From NCBI GenBank assembly GCA_900766585.1, contig CAAFVV010000042.1, positions 1 through 64,000 on the forward strand: a stretch of 64,000 nucleotides of DNA, in the 5' to 3' direction. Every line of letters begins with the position of its first letter. The stretch's first letter is position 1. Positions 41,698 to 50,495 of this stretch are shown piece by piece. Source of the DNA: Clostridia bacterium (GTDB lineage: Bacteria; Bacillota; Clostridia; Oscillospirales; Acutalibacteraceae). The position numbers and the translations under genes are program-made. Under the pieces are notes generated by a model. The model did not search any database. It was not told where the DNA came from and was given only the letters and a program-made list of their open reading frames with translations.

Positions 41698-43436
41698 ATT
41701 CGCTCTCTAAAAAAGACCTGTCCGCGGTACTGCGGTATATCCGCCCCTACACAGGCTATGTCATTCTGTCCCTGCTGCTTGCCGCTGTCTCCGTCTTTGC
41801 CTCGCTGTATGTGCCGGTTTTGACCGGTGAAGCCATCGACCATATGCTCGGCAAGGGGCTGGTGGAATTTTCGCCTGTGCTGTCTATTCTTCTGCGCATC
41901 GGCATCGTCACCCTGCTGTCCATGGCGGCACAGTGGCTGCTCTCGCTCTGCAACAATCGCATCGCCTACCGCGTGGTGCGGGATATGCGGCAGAAGGCGT
42001 TTGACAAGCTGCAGATCCTCCCGCTCTCCTATATCGACACCCACCCCTACGGCGACATCGTCAGCCGCATGGTCGCCGATGTCGACCAGTTTTCCGACGG
42101 CCTGCTCATGGGCTTCACCCAGCTGTTTACCGGCGTGCTGACCATCGCGGGTACGCTCGGGTTTATGTTCTCGCTCAACGTCGGCATCACGCTGACGGTC
42201 ATTGTCGTCACGCCGCTCTCCCTGTTTGTCGCCGCATTTATCGCCAAGCGCTCCTACTCCCTGTTCCGGGAGCAGTCGGTGCTGCGCGGCGAGCAGACGA
42301 CGTTTATCGAGGAGATGGTCAGCAATCAGAAGGTCGTGCAGGCGTTCGGCCACGAGAAAGCGGGTGTCCGCGATTTTGACGAGATCAACGACCGGCTGGA
42401 GACCTGTTCCCGCCGCGCGGTCTTTTTCTCCTCCGTCACCAATCCCTCCACGCGCTTTATCAATGCGCTGGTTTATGCCGGTGTCGGTATTTTCGGCGCA
42501 CTTTCCGCCATTCGCGGCAGGATCACGGTTGGGCAGCTCTCCTGCTTTTTAAGCTACGCCAACCAGTACACGAAGCCGTTCAACGAAATCTCCGGCGTGA
42601 TCACCGAGCTGCAGGGCGCACTCGCCTGTGCCGCACGGGTGCTGGAATTTATCCACGAGCCGGCGCAGACGCCGGACGAGCCGGACGCCGCCGTGCTGAC
42701 CGCCCCGCAGGGGAATATTGCCCTCTCCCACGTCTATTTTTCCTATTCTCCCGACCGGCGGCTGATCGAGGACGTCAACCTGTCCGTACTGCCGGGCAAG
42801 CGGGTGGCGATCGTCGGCCCGACCGGATGCGGCAAGACCACGCTCATCAATCTGCTGATGCGCTTTTACGATGTCAACAGCGGCGAGATCTCCGTAGACG
42901 GCACCGACATTCGTTCACTCACCCGCAAAAGCCTGCGCGCGGGCTTCGGCATGGTGCTGCAGGAGACGTGGCTGAAGAGCGGCTCCATCCGCGAAAACCT
43001 GCTGATGGGGCGTCCGGAGGCGACGGAGGAGGAGATGATCGCCGCCGCCAAAGCCGCCCATGCCCATGGCTTTATCCGTCGACTGCCAAACGGCTACGAC
43101 ACTGTCCTCGGCGAGGACGGCGGCGAGCTGTCGCAGGGACAGCGGCAGCTTCTGTGCATTGCCCGCGTCATGCTCTGCCATCCGCCGATGCTGATCTTAG
43201 ACGAAGCCACCTCCTCGATCGACACCCGCACCGAAATGAAGATCCAGCAGGCGTTTGCCGCGCTGATGGCGGGACACACGAGCTTTATCGTCGCCCACCG
43301 GCTGTCCACCATCCGCGAGGCGGACTGCATTCTGGTGATGAAGGACGGCCATGTGATCGAACAGGGCAACCACGCATCGCTCATGGCGGCAAACGGCTTC
43401 TACGCCAAGCTGTACAACAGCCAGTTTTCCGCCTGA
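41694..43436 (+). CDS. heterodimeric ABC exporter subunit with consensus ATP site
   Basis: A 580-residue exporter half with six membrane segments and an ATPase. Walker A is GPTGCGKTT, Walker B is MLILDEATSS with the catalytic glutamate, and the H-loop is IVAHR. Its signature reads LSQGQRQ instead of LSGGQ. In a heterodimer this signature faces the degenerate Walker site of the partner, while the partner's intact FSGGQ faces this subunit's active site. The two sequences are therefore complementary. The ATG overlaps the upstream stop (ATGA). Confidence 0.93.
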   Translation: MNSLSKKDLSAVLRYIRPYTGYVILSLLLAAVSVFASLYVPVLTGEAIDHMLGKGLVEFSPVLSILLRIGIVTLLSMAAQWLLSLCNNRIAYRVVRDMRQKAFDKLQILPLSYIDTHPYGDIVSRMVADVDQFSDGLLMGFTQLFTGVLTIAGTLGFMFSLNVGITLTVIVVTPLSLFVAAFIAKRSYSLFREQSVLRGEQTTFIEEMVSNQKVVQAFGHEKAGVRDFDEINDRLETCSRRAVFFSSVTNPSTRFINALVYAGVGIFGALSAIRGRITVGQLSCFLSYANQYTKPFNEISGVITELQGALACAARVLEFIHEPAQTPDEPDAAVLTAPQGNIALSHVYFSYSPDRRLIEDVNLSVLPGKRVAIVGPTGCGKTTLINLLMRFYDVNSGEISVDGTDIRSLTRKSLRAGFGMVLQETWLKSGSIRENLLMGRPEATEEEMIAAAKAAHAHGFIRRLPNGYDTVLGEDGGELSQGQRQLLCIARVMLCHPPMLILDEATSSIDTRTEMKIQQAFAALMAGHTSFIVAHRLSTIREADCILVMKDGHVIEQGNHASLMAANGFYAKLYNSQFSA

Positions 43437-43450
43437 GCCGGCGGTTTTGC

Positions 43451-43479
43451 TTGACAAAAGCAACAAATCGCTTTACAAT
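43451..43479 (+). promoter_or_regulatory. sigma-A promoter for the LacI-type regulator
   Basis: TTGACA, a 17-bp spacer and TACAAT. A short G/C hairpin with T4 (43429-43448) just upstream may end the exporter transcript. Confidence 0.8.
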
Positions 43480-43481
43480 TA

Positions 43482-43497
43482 AGTAAAGTGATTTACT
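43482..43497 (+). promoter_or_regulatory. operator-like palindrome at the LacI gene
   Basis: AGTAAAGTGATTTACT has perfect 6-bp arms around a 4-bp centre. A second overlapping repeat (CTTTAC-AATTAA-GTAAAG, 43471-43488) covers the -10 box. Both fit autoregulation by the adjacent regulator. Confidence 0.55.
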
Positions 43498-43546
43498 GCT
43501 TTTCGGAAACACATCGGTATTATAGGCTCAATGAGGGGGCTATTCT

Positions 43547-44548
43547 ATGACAAAGCACCGCGTCACACTGCAGCAGATGGCGGACGAGCTCGGCACAAGC
43601 AAGGTCACGGTATCCCGTGCACTCAACAATCAGCCCGGTATCGGGGACGAGCTGCGCCGTCGGATTCTGGAGCTTGCCAAGCTATACGGTTATCCGCTTC
43701 CCGAGCAGGTAGATCCAAGGGTACACGCTCTGGCATTTTTGATCCCGCAGAAATTTTTTCTGGAGATGGATCACTTTTATACTGTGATCTATTTTCACTT
43801 AAACCGACTTTGTCAGGCAAAAGATATTCTGCTCTCTGCCATCACCATTTCCCAGCAGGAGGAACAGGAGGGAACACTTCCCGCCGCATTTCTTTGCCAA
43901 AAATTTGACGGCATTTTTTTAGTCGGAGATTCCGGTCCGCGAATTTCCGAAAAGCTGGCGGAATACGCCCAGCCAATCGTCCGCATCGACTACCCGCAGC
44001 AAAAGCGGGAAAGCTGTGTTGTCTCCGACAACTACAGGCTCGGCTTTGAGCTGGGCGAGCATCTGATTCGGCGCGGTCATTCCCGCATCGGCTTCGTCGG
44101 CGACTACCGCCACAATACCAACATCTGTGACCGCTATCTCGGTGTTCACAAGGCACTGATGCTAAATGGTCTGCCCTTCCACTCCGGATACGATCTCATC
44201 AACAATGATTTCCGCACCGGCTTATATACGCTGAGCTTTGCCATGCCGTCCGAGCTGCCGACAGCTTATGTGTGTTTTTGTGATATGGCGGCATACTATC
44301 TGTATGAAAAACTGTACATGATGGGGTTGTCCGTGCCGGAGGATGTCTCCGTGGTCAGCTTTGACAACACAGAAATCTGTGAAAACATGAGACCCCGTCT
44401 TTCCTCAATGGAGATCGACAAGGAGGATTTTGCCCGTCTTTCGTTTGAACAGATGGTCAACGAAATTACCGATCCGCTGACCCAGCCGGCACAGCGCTAT
44501 GTCCGCTGCCGGTTTATCGAACGGGACTCTGTGGCAACATTGTCCTGA
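43547..44548 (+). CDS. LacI-family transcription regulator
   Basis: A 333-residue LacI-family regulator. The N-terminal helix-turn-helix (VTLQQMADELGTSKVTVSRAL) is at residues 6-26, with the hinge region to about 60 and a periplasmic-binding-protein-like sensor after that (LGEHLIRRGHSRIGFVGDYR, then VPEDVSVVSFDNTE). The effector is probably a sugar or oligosaccharide. It precedes the glycosidase-like gene by 28 bp and very likely controls it. GAGGGG lies upstream of the ATG. Confidence 0.93.
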   Translation: MTKHRVTLQQMADELGTSKVTVSRALNNQPGIGDELRRRILELAKLYGYPLPEQVDPRVHALAFLIPQKFFLEMDHFYTVIYFHLNRLCQAKDILLSAITISQQEEQEGTLPAAFLCQKFDGIFLVGDSGPRISEKLAEYAQPIVRIDYPQQKRESCVVSDNYRLGFELGEHLIRRGHSRIGFVGDYRHNTNICDRYLGVHKALMLNGLPFHSGYDLINNDFRTGLYTLSFAMPSELPTAYVCFCDMAAYYLYEKLYMMGLSVPEDVSVVSFDNTEICENMRPRLSSMEIDKEDFARLSFEQMVNEITDPLTQPAQRYVRCRFIERDSVATLS

Positions 44549-44576
44549 CACATGCCGCCGTGCAGAAAGGGCTTTT

Positions 44577-46766
44577 ATGAACGTTTCTTCCTTTCTCCAG
44601 GATGATCGCTATCTCAGTGCGCCGGATTCCGCGCTTGTCATCAACCCCTTTCCGTTTGAAGCTGCCGCGCCCGCCGTCAGTCAGGCAGATATCGCAGACC
44701 GTCCCTCGCTTCCGCTGTCTATCGGTCTCTGCTTTCCTACACCGCCCCAAGGGCTGGGCGCATGCTTTGCGGACGCCTGCCTTGTTTATGAACGGCGAGA
44801 CGGCGCACTCCAACCGCATACCTTTTTTGACACAGTGCTGACAGAGGACTGCGCATTTGACGAACCGGATCATGTGCGGGCGGCTGCCTTGGCGGAGGAC
44901 GGGCTGCACATCGGCATTGATCCCGCCTCGATCCACCCGAACGAGCATACCGTCCGCCTGCGCCTGCCGCGGTGCCCCTCTTCCTGCCTGTTGGTCGGCG
45001 AAACCGCTTTTCTGGCTTCCGGCAGCAAGTATTCTCTTGCCCTGCGGGAGGAAAACGGCAGTACCCATCATCTTTTGTATACGACCCACCCCGGCGCATT
45101 CGGTTTTTGGCTGGATGAATATACCGATCTTTCTGTCGACAGACCACTTTATCTTGACATCTGCGTTCACGAGGGCAGCGGCCATGTACTGACGCTGTCC
45201 TCTCTCCGTTTGCTGCAGCTGCATCCAGCCGTAAGAGCGGCAGCGTCTTTTTCGCGTCGGTGGCGACCGACCGAGCTTAACTCATCTGCCGCTTATGCAG
45301 GCGGCAGCCACGCCGTCCTCACCGACCGTCTTGCCGCCCCGCGCACGGTTGAGCGCCGCGTGCGTTACCGCTCCGCCGTCGGACTGGTACTCGCCGGCCG
45401 TTGCGACGGCGCCGCATTGCTTTCACCGGATACACTGTACCTTTCGGCGGGCGGCGCCAAATGGAAATTGCACTTTTCCGCTCCGCTGTCTCTGCGGTTT
45501 TATTCCTCTGCCACCGCATTTTACAGCGGAGACGGCTCCAAAACGCCGACCGCGCAGACTGTTTTCTGGTCAGCAGAGCTGCCGCCCTCCGAAAACTCGG
45601 CAACGGTATCGCTGCTTTTTACTGAGGCATCCGGCGCAGCGGAAAAAATTGAGCCGCCGTATGTGCGGCGAAGGGCTTTTTTCCGCTTTCTTGATCGGGT
45701 TCCCGTTCCGGTACGCTTCGTCTTAGGCGAGCTGCCCGATTTCCCCTCCTTACAGGAGATAACGCGCGCTTATTTTTCGGCATGGGCACAGCTTTGGGCA
45801 GACATATTGCCTGCCGGGAAGACAAACAGCGGCTATGCCTGCGTCACCACGGGAAAAGCCTCGCTCTGGGGCTACGGCGCACCGAAAACGCCGTATGCCG
45901 CCTCGTGGGAGACCTTCTACGGCTTGATGCTGCTCTCCTTTCCCGACCCTGACCGTGCATGGGATATGTTTGCCGACTATATGCGCCAGACTGACGAAAA
46001 CGGGCGGATCGGCGGCGAGAGCCTTCCCTCGGTCAAGGCGCGCACCGCTCGATTACTGTTTTCCCACAAGCCCGACCGCGACCGTCTGCGCGAGGTGCTG
46101 CCCGCGTTGGAGCGGTATTTGAACTGGCGGCTGCACAATCTGCGCTGGATTTATTTAAACCGTACCCCAAACCGCGAGGAAAAGGACATCGACTTTGTCG
46201 TGGCTGCTCTGCGCGATATGGCTGACCTCACAGAGCTTTGCCGCGAATTGCATCTCGAGGACAAGGCGGCAGCCTGGAAGCAGCGTGCTGACACTCTGTT
46301 TTCCGCGTTCTCCACTTGGTTTTTCCCTAGCGGCTCCGCTCCCGTGCAATACTTTCGTGCAGATACCGGAAAACACATCGCCGGTATTCCGCTCGTCGTT
46401 ACAAAGGCGCTGTGTCTGCCCCAGCTTCTGCCCAATCAGCGGCAGGCGCTTCTGGCACTGTTTGACCGCACCTTTGACCCTGCACGCCCGTTCTGCGGCT
46501 TTGACCATGTCAAAATGGAGAACATGTCCTACACGCTGCACGGCCTTTGTCTCAGCGGACGGCACGAAACGGCGCGGCGGCTTGCCGCGGTCACGGTACG
46601 CGACATCCTTCGCTCCGGCTGCTTTGCCGAGGAGTACGTCACCTTTGACGGAGTTCCTCAGCCTGCCGGTGTACGTCCCGCCCTTTTCGGCTGCGTACTG
46701 CTGATCGACTGTCTGTGGTTTCTCTCTCGCCCCGAAAATGACCCGTCGCCATTTTTACTAACCTGA
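44577..46766 (+). CDS. putative (alpha/alpha)6-barrel glycosidase
   Basis: A 729-residue protein with two parts. Residues about 1-400 are beta-rich and of no known family. Residues about 400-720 look like an (alpha/alpha)6 barrel of the six-hairpin glycosidase group (GH63/GH37/MGH1-like), with PYAASWETFYGLMLLSFPDP, ENGRIGGESLP, and ENMSYTLHGLCLSGRHETAR. General acid and base were not assigned with certainty. No signal peptide is seen, so it would act in the cytosol. ATG 44577 has GAAAGGG about 6 nt upstream. It is paired with the LacI regulator. Confidence 0.65.
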   Translation: MNVSSFLQDDRYLSAPDSALVINPFPFEAAAPAVSQADIADRPSLPLSIGLCFPTPPQGLGACFADACLVYERRDGALQPHTFFDTVLTEDCAFDEPDHVRAAALAEDGLHIGIDPASIHPNEHTVRLRLPRCPSSCLLVGETAFLASGSKYSLALREENGSTHHLLYTTHPGAFGFWLDEYTDLSVDRPLYLDICVHEGSGHVLTLSSLRLLQLHPAVRAAASFSRRWRPTELNSSAAYAGGSHAVLTDRLAAPRTVERRVRYRSAVGLVLAGRCDGAALLSPDTLYLSAGGAKWKLHFSAPLSLRFYSSATAFYSGDGSKTPTAQTVFWSAELPPSENSATVSLLFTEASGAAEKIEPPYVRRRAFFRFLDRVPVPVRFVLGELPDFPSLQEITRAYFSAWAQLWADILPAGKTNSGYACVTTGKASLWGYGAPKTPYAASWETFYGLMLLSFPDPDRAWDMFADYMRQTDENGRIGGESLPSVKARTARLLFSHKPDRDRLREVLPALERYLNWRLHNLRWIYLNRTPNREEKDIDFVVAALRDMADLTELCRELHLEDKAAAWKQRADTLFSAFSTWFFPSGSAPVQYFRADTGKHIAGIPLVVTKALCLPQLLPNQRQALLALFDRTFDPARPFCGFDHVKMENMSYTLHGLCLSGRHETARRLAAVTVRDILRSGCFAEEYVTFDGVPQPAGVRPALFGCVLLIDCLWFLSRPENDPSPFLLT

Positions 46767-46790
46767 CAATCCAAAAAGGAGAACGACCGG

Positions 46791-46817
46791 ATGAGATTGC
46801 GTCATACAAATCACTGA
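46791..46817 (+). CDS. possible 8-residue leader peptide ORF
   Basis: AAAGGAG lies about 8 nt before ATG, followed by MRLRHTNH and a stop, 39 bp upstream of the acetyltransferase gene. A strong ribosome site before so short a frame is the only support. It could be a leader peptide or chance. Confidence 0.25.
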   Translation: MRLRHTNH

Positions 46818-46856
46818 CACGATATTGAAACCGAATAGCTGCTTTGAGGTGATTTT

Positions 46857-47273
46857 ATGACCATTCGCGAATGTCACTCCCTCCGTCAGGAGGAATATCT
46901 GCCGCTGTATAAAAGCGTCGGGTGGACCGCCTATACTGATCAGCCGCATATTCTAAAAGAGGGCTTTGCCCATTCGCTGCTGATCCTCGCCGCCTATGAG
47001 AATGACCGGCTGCTCGGTCTGCTCCGTGCCGTCGGCGACGGCTATACCGTTATTTTCGTGCAGGACATACTGGTGTATCCGCAATATCAGCGAAAGGGTG
47101 TCGGCTCGGCGCTTTTGCAGGCGCTTCTCCGCCGCTTCTGCCATGTGCGGCAGATCGAGCTGACCACGGATGACACCCCGCAGACCGCCGCGTTTTACCG
47201 CGCCAACGGGTTTTCGGAAATGTCCGCCGCCGGCTGCCGCGGATTTATCCGCTGTCCCGAACCGTCTGACTGA
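46857..47273 (+). CDS. GNAT-family N-acetyltransferase
   Basis: A 138-residue GNAT acetyltransferase. The acetyl-CoA-binding motif A is VQDILVYPQYQRKGVGSALL (Q-x-x-G-x-G/A type), followed by the motif B region AAFYRANGFSEM. The acceptor substrate cannot be predicted. GAGGTGA lies 6 nt upstream of the ATG. It stands alone between the glycosidase-like gene and the MacB-like transporter, with a terminator after it. Confidence 0.9.
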   Translation: MTIRECHSLRQEEYLPLYKSVGWTAYTDQPHILKEGFAHSLLILAAYENDRLLGLLRAVGDGYTVIFVQDILVYPQYQRKGVGSALLQALLRRFCHVRQIELTTDDTPQTAAFYRANGFSEMSAAGCRGFIRCPEPSD

Positions 47274-47292
47274 GTTTTTTTGCTCTTTTTTA

Positions 47293-47325
47293 TCCCTCTG
47301 CGTACCCCCGCAGAGGGATTTTTTC
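47293..47325 (+). terminator. intrinsic terminator
   Basis: A 10-bp stem (TCCCTCTGCG and complement) followed by T6, 20 bp after the acetyltransferase stop. Confidence 0.85.
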
Positions 47326-47397
47326 TTTTTCGCCATATCCCGTTCATATTTTTCTGCTATACTCTCCCCTGATATTCGGATAGGAGTGATCCCATTT

Positions 47398-50397
47398 ATG
47401 CTGCGTTTGACCGATATTGTCAAGGAATATGCCGTCGGGGACACCAAAGTTACCGCGCTCAAGGGCGTTGACCTCTGTTTCCGCCGGCATGAATTCGTCT
47501 CTGTGCTCGGTCCGTCCGGCTGCGGAAAAACCACGCTGCTCAACATCATCGGCGGACTCGATCGCTACACCTCGGGTGATCTGTCGGTCAACGGCGTTTC
47601 CACAACCCGTTTTTCGGATGCCGACTGGGACAGCTACCGCAACCATTCCATCGGCTTTGTTTTTCAAAGCTACAATCTCATCCCCCATCAGACCGTGCTC
47701 GCCAATGTGGAGCTGGCGCTCACGCTGTCCGGCGTGTCGCGCGCCGAGCGCACACGGCGGGCAAAAGAGGTGCTCAAACGCGTCGGTCTGGGCGACCAGC
47801 TCCACAAAAAGCCGAACCAGATGTCCGGCGGTCAAATGCAGCGCGTCGCCATTGCCCGCGCCCTTGTCAATGACCCCGAGATCCTGCTGGCTGACGAGCC
47901 GACCGGCGCGCTGGATTCCGCCACAAGCGTGCAGATCATGGAGCTTTTGCAGGAGATCGCCAAAGATAAGCTCATCCTGATGGTCACGCACAACCCCGAG
48001 CTTGCCGAGCGCTATTCCACCCGCATTATCCGTCTGCTGGACGGGCGTGTCGTCGATGACAGCGCCCCCTATTCCGGCGAAGAGGAAACGGCGGCAGAGC
48101 CGGCCGCCCCGATGCCGAAAGCGGACAGAGCCAAAAAACGGGAGCAGAAAAAGCTGCGCCGCACCCGCTCCATGTCGTATCCCACCGCGGTCTCGCTCAG
48201 TCTCAACAACCTTATGACGAAAAAGGGACGCACCCTGCTCACCTCGTTTGCCGGCAGTATCGGCATTATCGGCATTGCGCTGATCCTGTCCCTTTCCTCG
48301 GGCATAAAGGTGTATATTGACCGCGTGCAGGAGGACACCCTGTCCTCCTACCCCATCACGCTCGAGGCGGAAAGCGTCGATATGTCCTCGCTGATGCTCT
48401 CCCTGATGGGCGATCATGCGGGAAAAGAGGAAAACGCCCATGCGCTTGACCGCGTCTACGGCAGTCAGGTCACCTATGATATGTGGAACTCGCTGAACAC
48501 CGCCGAAACGACGGAAAACGACCTGAAATCCTTTAAAAAATGGATGGATGAGGGACATCTCGACAAGTACGTCAGCGCCGTCCGCTACGGCTATGATCTG
48601 CCTCTGAATATCTACACCAGGGACACAGAGGGCAATATCATCCGCTCCGATGTGCAGGAGCTGATGAACGAGCTGATGAAGACCGTCTACGGTGAGGGCG
48701 GCACGATCGGCAGCTCTTCACTGTATAAAAACGCCTTTTCCACCCTGTCGGTCTGGCAGGAAATGCTGCCGGACAAGGACGGAAACGGCGCCAGCGCCCT
48801 GCTGAAGGAGCAATATGACGTTCTGGCGGGACGCTGGCCGACAGCATACAACGAGCTGGTGCTGGTGGTGGACAGCCGCAATGAGATCAGCGACCTCGTG
48901 CTGTATGCACTCGGTCTGCAAAGCACGGAGGATATGAAAAATATCATGCAGGCGGCCATCAACGGCGAAGAGATCGACACCTCAAAGCCGCTGTCCTTCA
49001 GCTATGAGGACATTCTGAAAATGGAATTCAAGCTGCTGCCGCAGGATGCCGTCTGGCAGAAAAACGCCGACGGCCAGTATACTGATCTGACCACCACCGA
49101 AGCGGGGCTGTCCTATCTCTATGAAGGCTCCGACAAGGCGATACCGCTCAAGGTCGTCGGTATTCTGCGGCAGGATACCGATGCCGCCTCCGGCATGATG
49201 ACAGGGGCAATCGGCTATACGGCGGCGCTGGCCGACCACCTGATCGCCTCCTCTTCCTCATCCGCACTGATCACGGCGCAGTTAAATGACCCGAAAACCG
49301 ATATTCTGACCGGGCTGCCTTTCCGTTCGGACAAGGATGCCGAGCCGACTGCCGCCGAAAAGGCGGAGCAGACCAGGGCATATTTTGCCAAGCTGTCCGC
49401 CGCCGAAAAAGCAGAGCTGTATGTAAAGATCCGCTCGGTACCGACCGACGCCTATTTAGATGCCGCTGTCGCGCAGGCGATGAACGGTCTGGACAGAAAG
49501 CAGCTGGAAGAAAGCATGATCAAGGCATATGCCGAACAGATGGGCGTGGCGGACACCTCCTCGCTGGAAAGCTATATCCGCGACATGGATGACGAGACGC
49601 TGTTTGCCTATGCCCGCCAGTCCATCCGCGAAAGCGTAACAAAGACCTATGCCGATACCGTGCAGAAGCAGATGGCAGGCATGAGCAGCGCCGCGCTGGC
49701 CGCCGCCTTTGACTCCACCGCATTCACCGAGGAGGAATACGCCTCGTTTTACGACACCTATGTCCCCTCGCCCTATTCCGCATCCACCTACGAGGACAAT
49801 CTGAAGCTGCTCGGCTTTGTCGATCGCGAACAGCCGACCTCCATCGACCTCTATGCCGCGACCTTCGCCGATAAGGATGCCATTTCCGACGCCGTTACCG
49901 CGTACAACAAGGACAAGGCGGAGGAACAGCAGATCACCTACACCGACTATGTCAAGCTGCTGATGTCCTCTATCACGACAATTCTCAGCGCCATCACCTA
50001 TGTGCTGATCGCCTTTGTCGCGATCTCGCTTGTCGTCTCCTCTATCATGATCGGCATTATCACCTATATTTCCGTTCTGGAGCGCACCCGCGAGATCGGT
50101 ATACTGCGTGCGATCGGCGCATCAAAGCGCGATGTCTCCCGCGTGTTCAACGCGGAAACGCTGCTGGTCGGTCTGACCGCCGGCGTCATGGGCATCGGCA
50201 TCACCCTGCTGCTGACGCTGCCGATCAACGCTATCGTTCACCACCTGACCGGCATCATGACACTGAACGCCGTGCTGCCGTGGAAGGGCGCTGTGCTGCT
50301 CGTCGGCATCAGTATAGTGCTTACCGTTGTCGCCGGACTGATCCCGGCCAAGATCGCCGCACGCAAGGATCCGGTCGAAGCGCTGCGCAGTGAGTAA
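47398..50397 (+). CDS. MacB/LolCD-like fused ABC ATPase-permease
   Basis: A 999-residue fusion. The N-terminal ATPase (1-230) has Walker A GPSGCGKTT, signature MSGGQMQRVAIARAL, Walker B ILLADEP and H-loop VTHN. A charged linker follows. The first membrane segment lies at about 285-305, then an extracellular domain of about 540 residues. Three C-terminal segments form the FtsX domain (SVLERTREIGILRAIGASKR). This layout fits mechanotransmission-type transporters involved in antimicrobial peptide export, lipoprotein handling or signalling. The extracellular domain is large for the class. TAGGAG lies upstream of ATG 47398; the earlier open frame covers the acetyltransferase gene. Confidence 0.92.
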   Translation: MLRLTDIVKEYAVGDTKVTALKGVDLCFRRHEFVSVLGPSGCGKTTLLNIIGGLDRYTSGDLSVNGVSTTRFSDADWDSYRNHSIGFVFQSYNLIPHQTVLANVELALTLSGVSRAERTRRAKEVLKRVGLGDQLHKKPNQMSGGQMQRVAIARALVNDPEILLADEPTGALDSATSVQIMELLQEIAKDKLILMVTHNPELAERYSTRIIRLLDGRVVDDSAPYSGEEETAAEPAAPMPKADRAKKREQKKLRRTRSMSYPTAVSLSLNNLMTKKGRTLLTSFAGSIGIIGIALILSLSSGIKVYIDRVQEDTLSSYPITLEAESVDMSSLMLSLMGDHAGKEENAHALDRVYGSQVTYDMWNSLNTAETTENDLKSFKKWMDEGHLDKYVSAVRYGYDLPLNIYTRDTEGNIIRSDVQELMNELMKTVYGEGGTIGSSSLYKNAFSTLSVWQEMLPDKDGNGASALLKEQYDVLAGRWPTAYNELVLVVDSRNEISDLVLYALGLQSTEDMKNIMQAAINGEEIDTSKPLSFSYEDILKMEFKLLPQDAVWQKNADGQYTDLTTTEAGLSYLYEGSDKAIPLKVVGILRQDTDAASGMMTGAIGYTAALADHLIASSSSSALITAQLNDPKTDILTGLPFRSDKDAEPTAAEKAEQTRAYFAKLSAAEKAELYVKIRSVPTDAYLDAAVAQAMNGLDRKQLEESMIKAYAEQMGVADTSSLESYIRDMDDETLFAYARQSIRESVTKTYADTVQKQMAGMSSAALAAAFDSTAFTEEEYASFYDTYVPSPYSASTYEDNLKLLGFVDREQPTSIDLYAATFADKDAISDAVTAYNKDKAEEQQITYTDYVKLLMSSITTILSAITYVLIAFVAISLVVSSIMIGIITYISVLERTREIGILRAIGASKRDVSRVFNAETLLVGLTAGVMGIGITLLLTLPINAIVHHLTGIMTLNAVLPWKGAVLLVGISIVLTVVAGLIPAKIAARKDPVEALRSE

Positions 50398-50405
50398 AAA
50401 CAGGC

Positions 50406-50434
50406 TTGACAACACGGCGGGAAAAGCGTATAAT
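50406..50434 (+). promoter_or_regulatory. consensus sigma-A promoter for ilvE
   Basis: TTGACA, a 17-bp spacer and TATAAT: a full consensus promoter, 62 bp before the ATG. Confidence 0.9.
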
Positions 50435-50495
50435 AGCGCACAAAATATCTGCGAAGTGTCGGCAACAAGACGCCTCGTGAAAAGGAGTGTCATCT

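Noticed and set aside
47344..48558. 404-codon frame on the minus strand
   Set aside because: Antisense to the ATPase domain of the MacB-like transporter.
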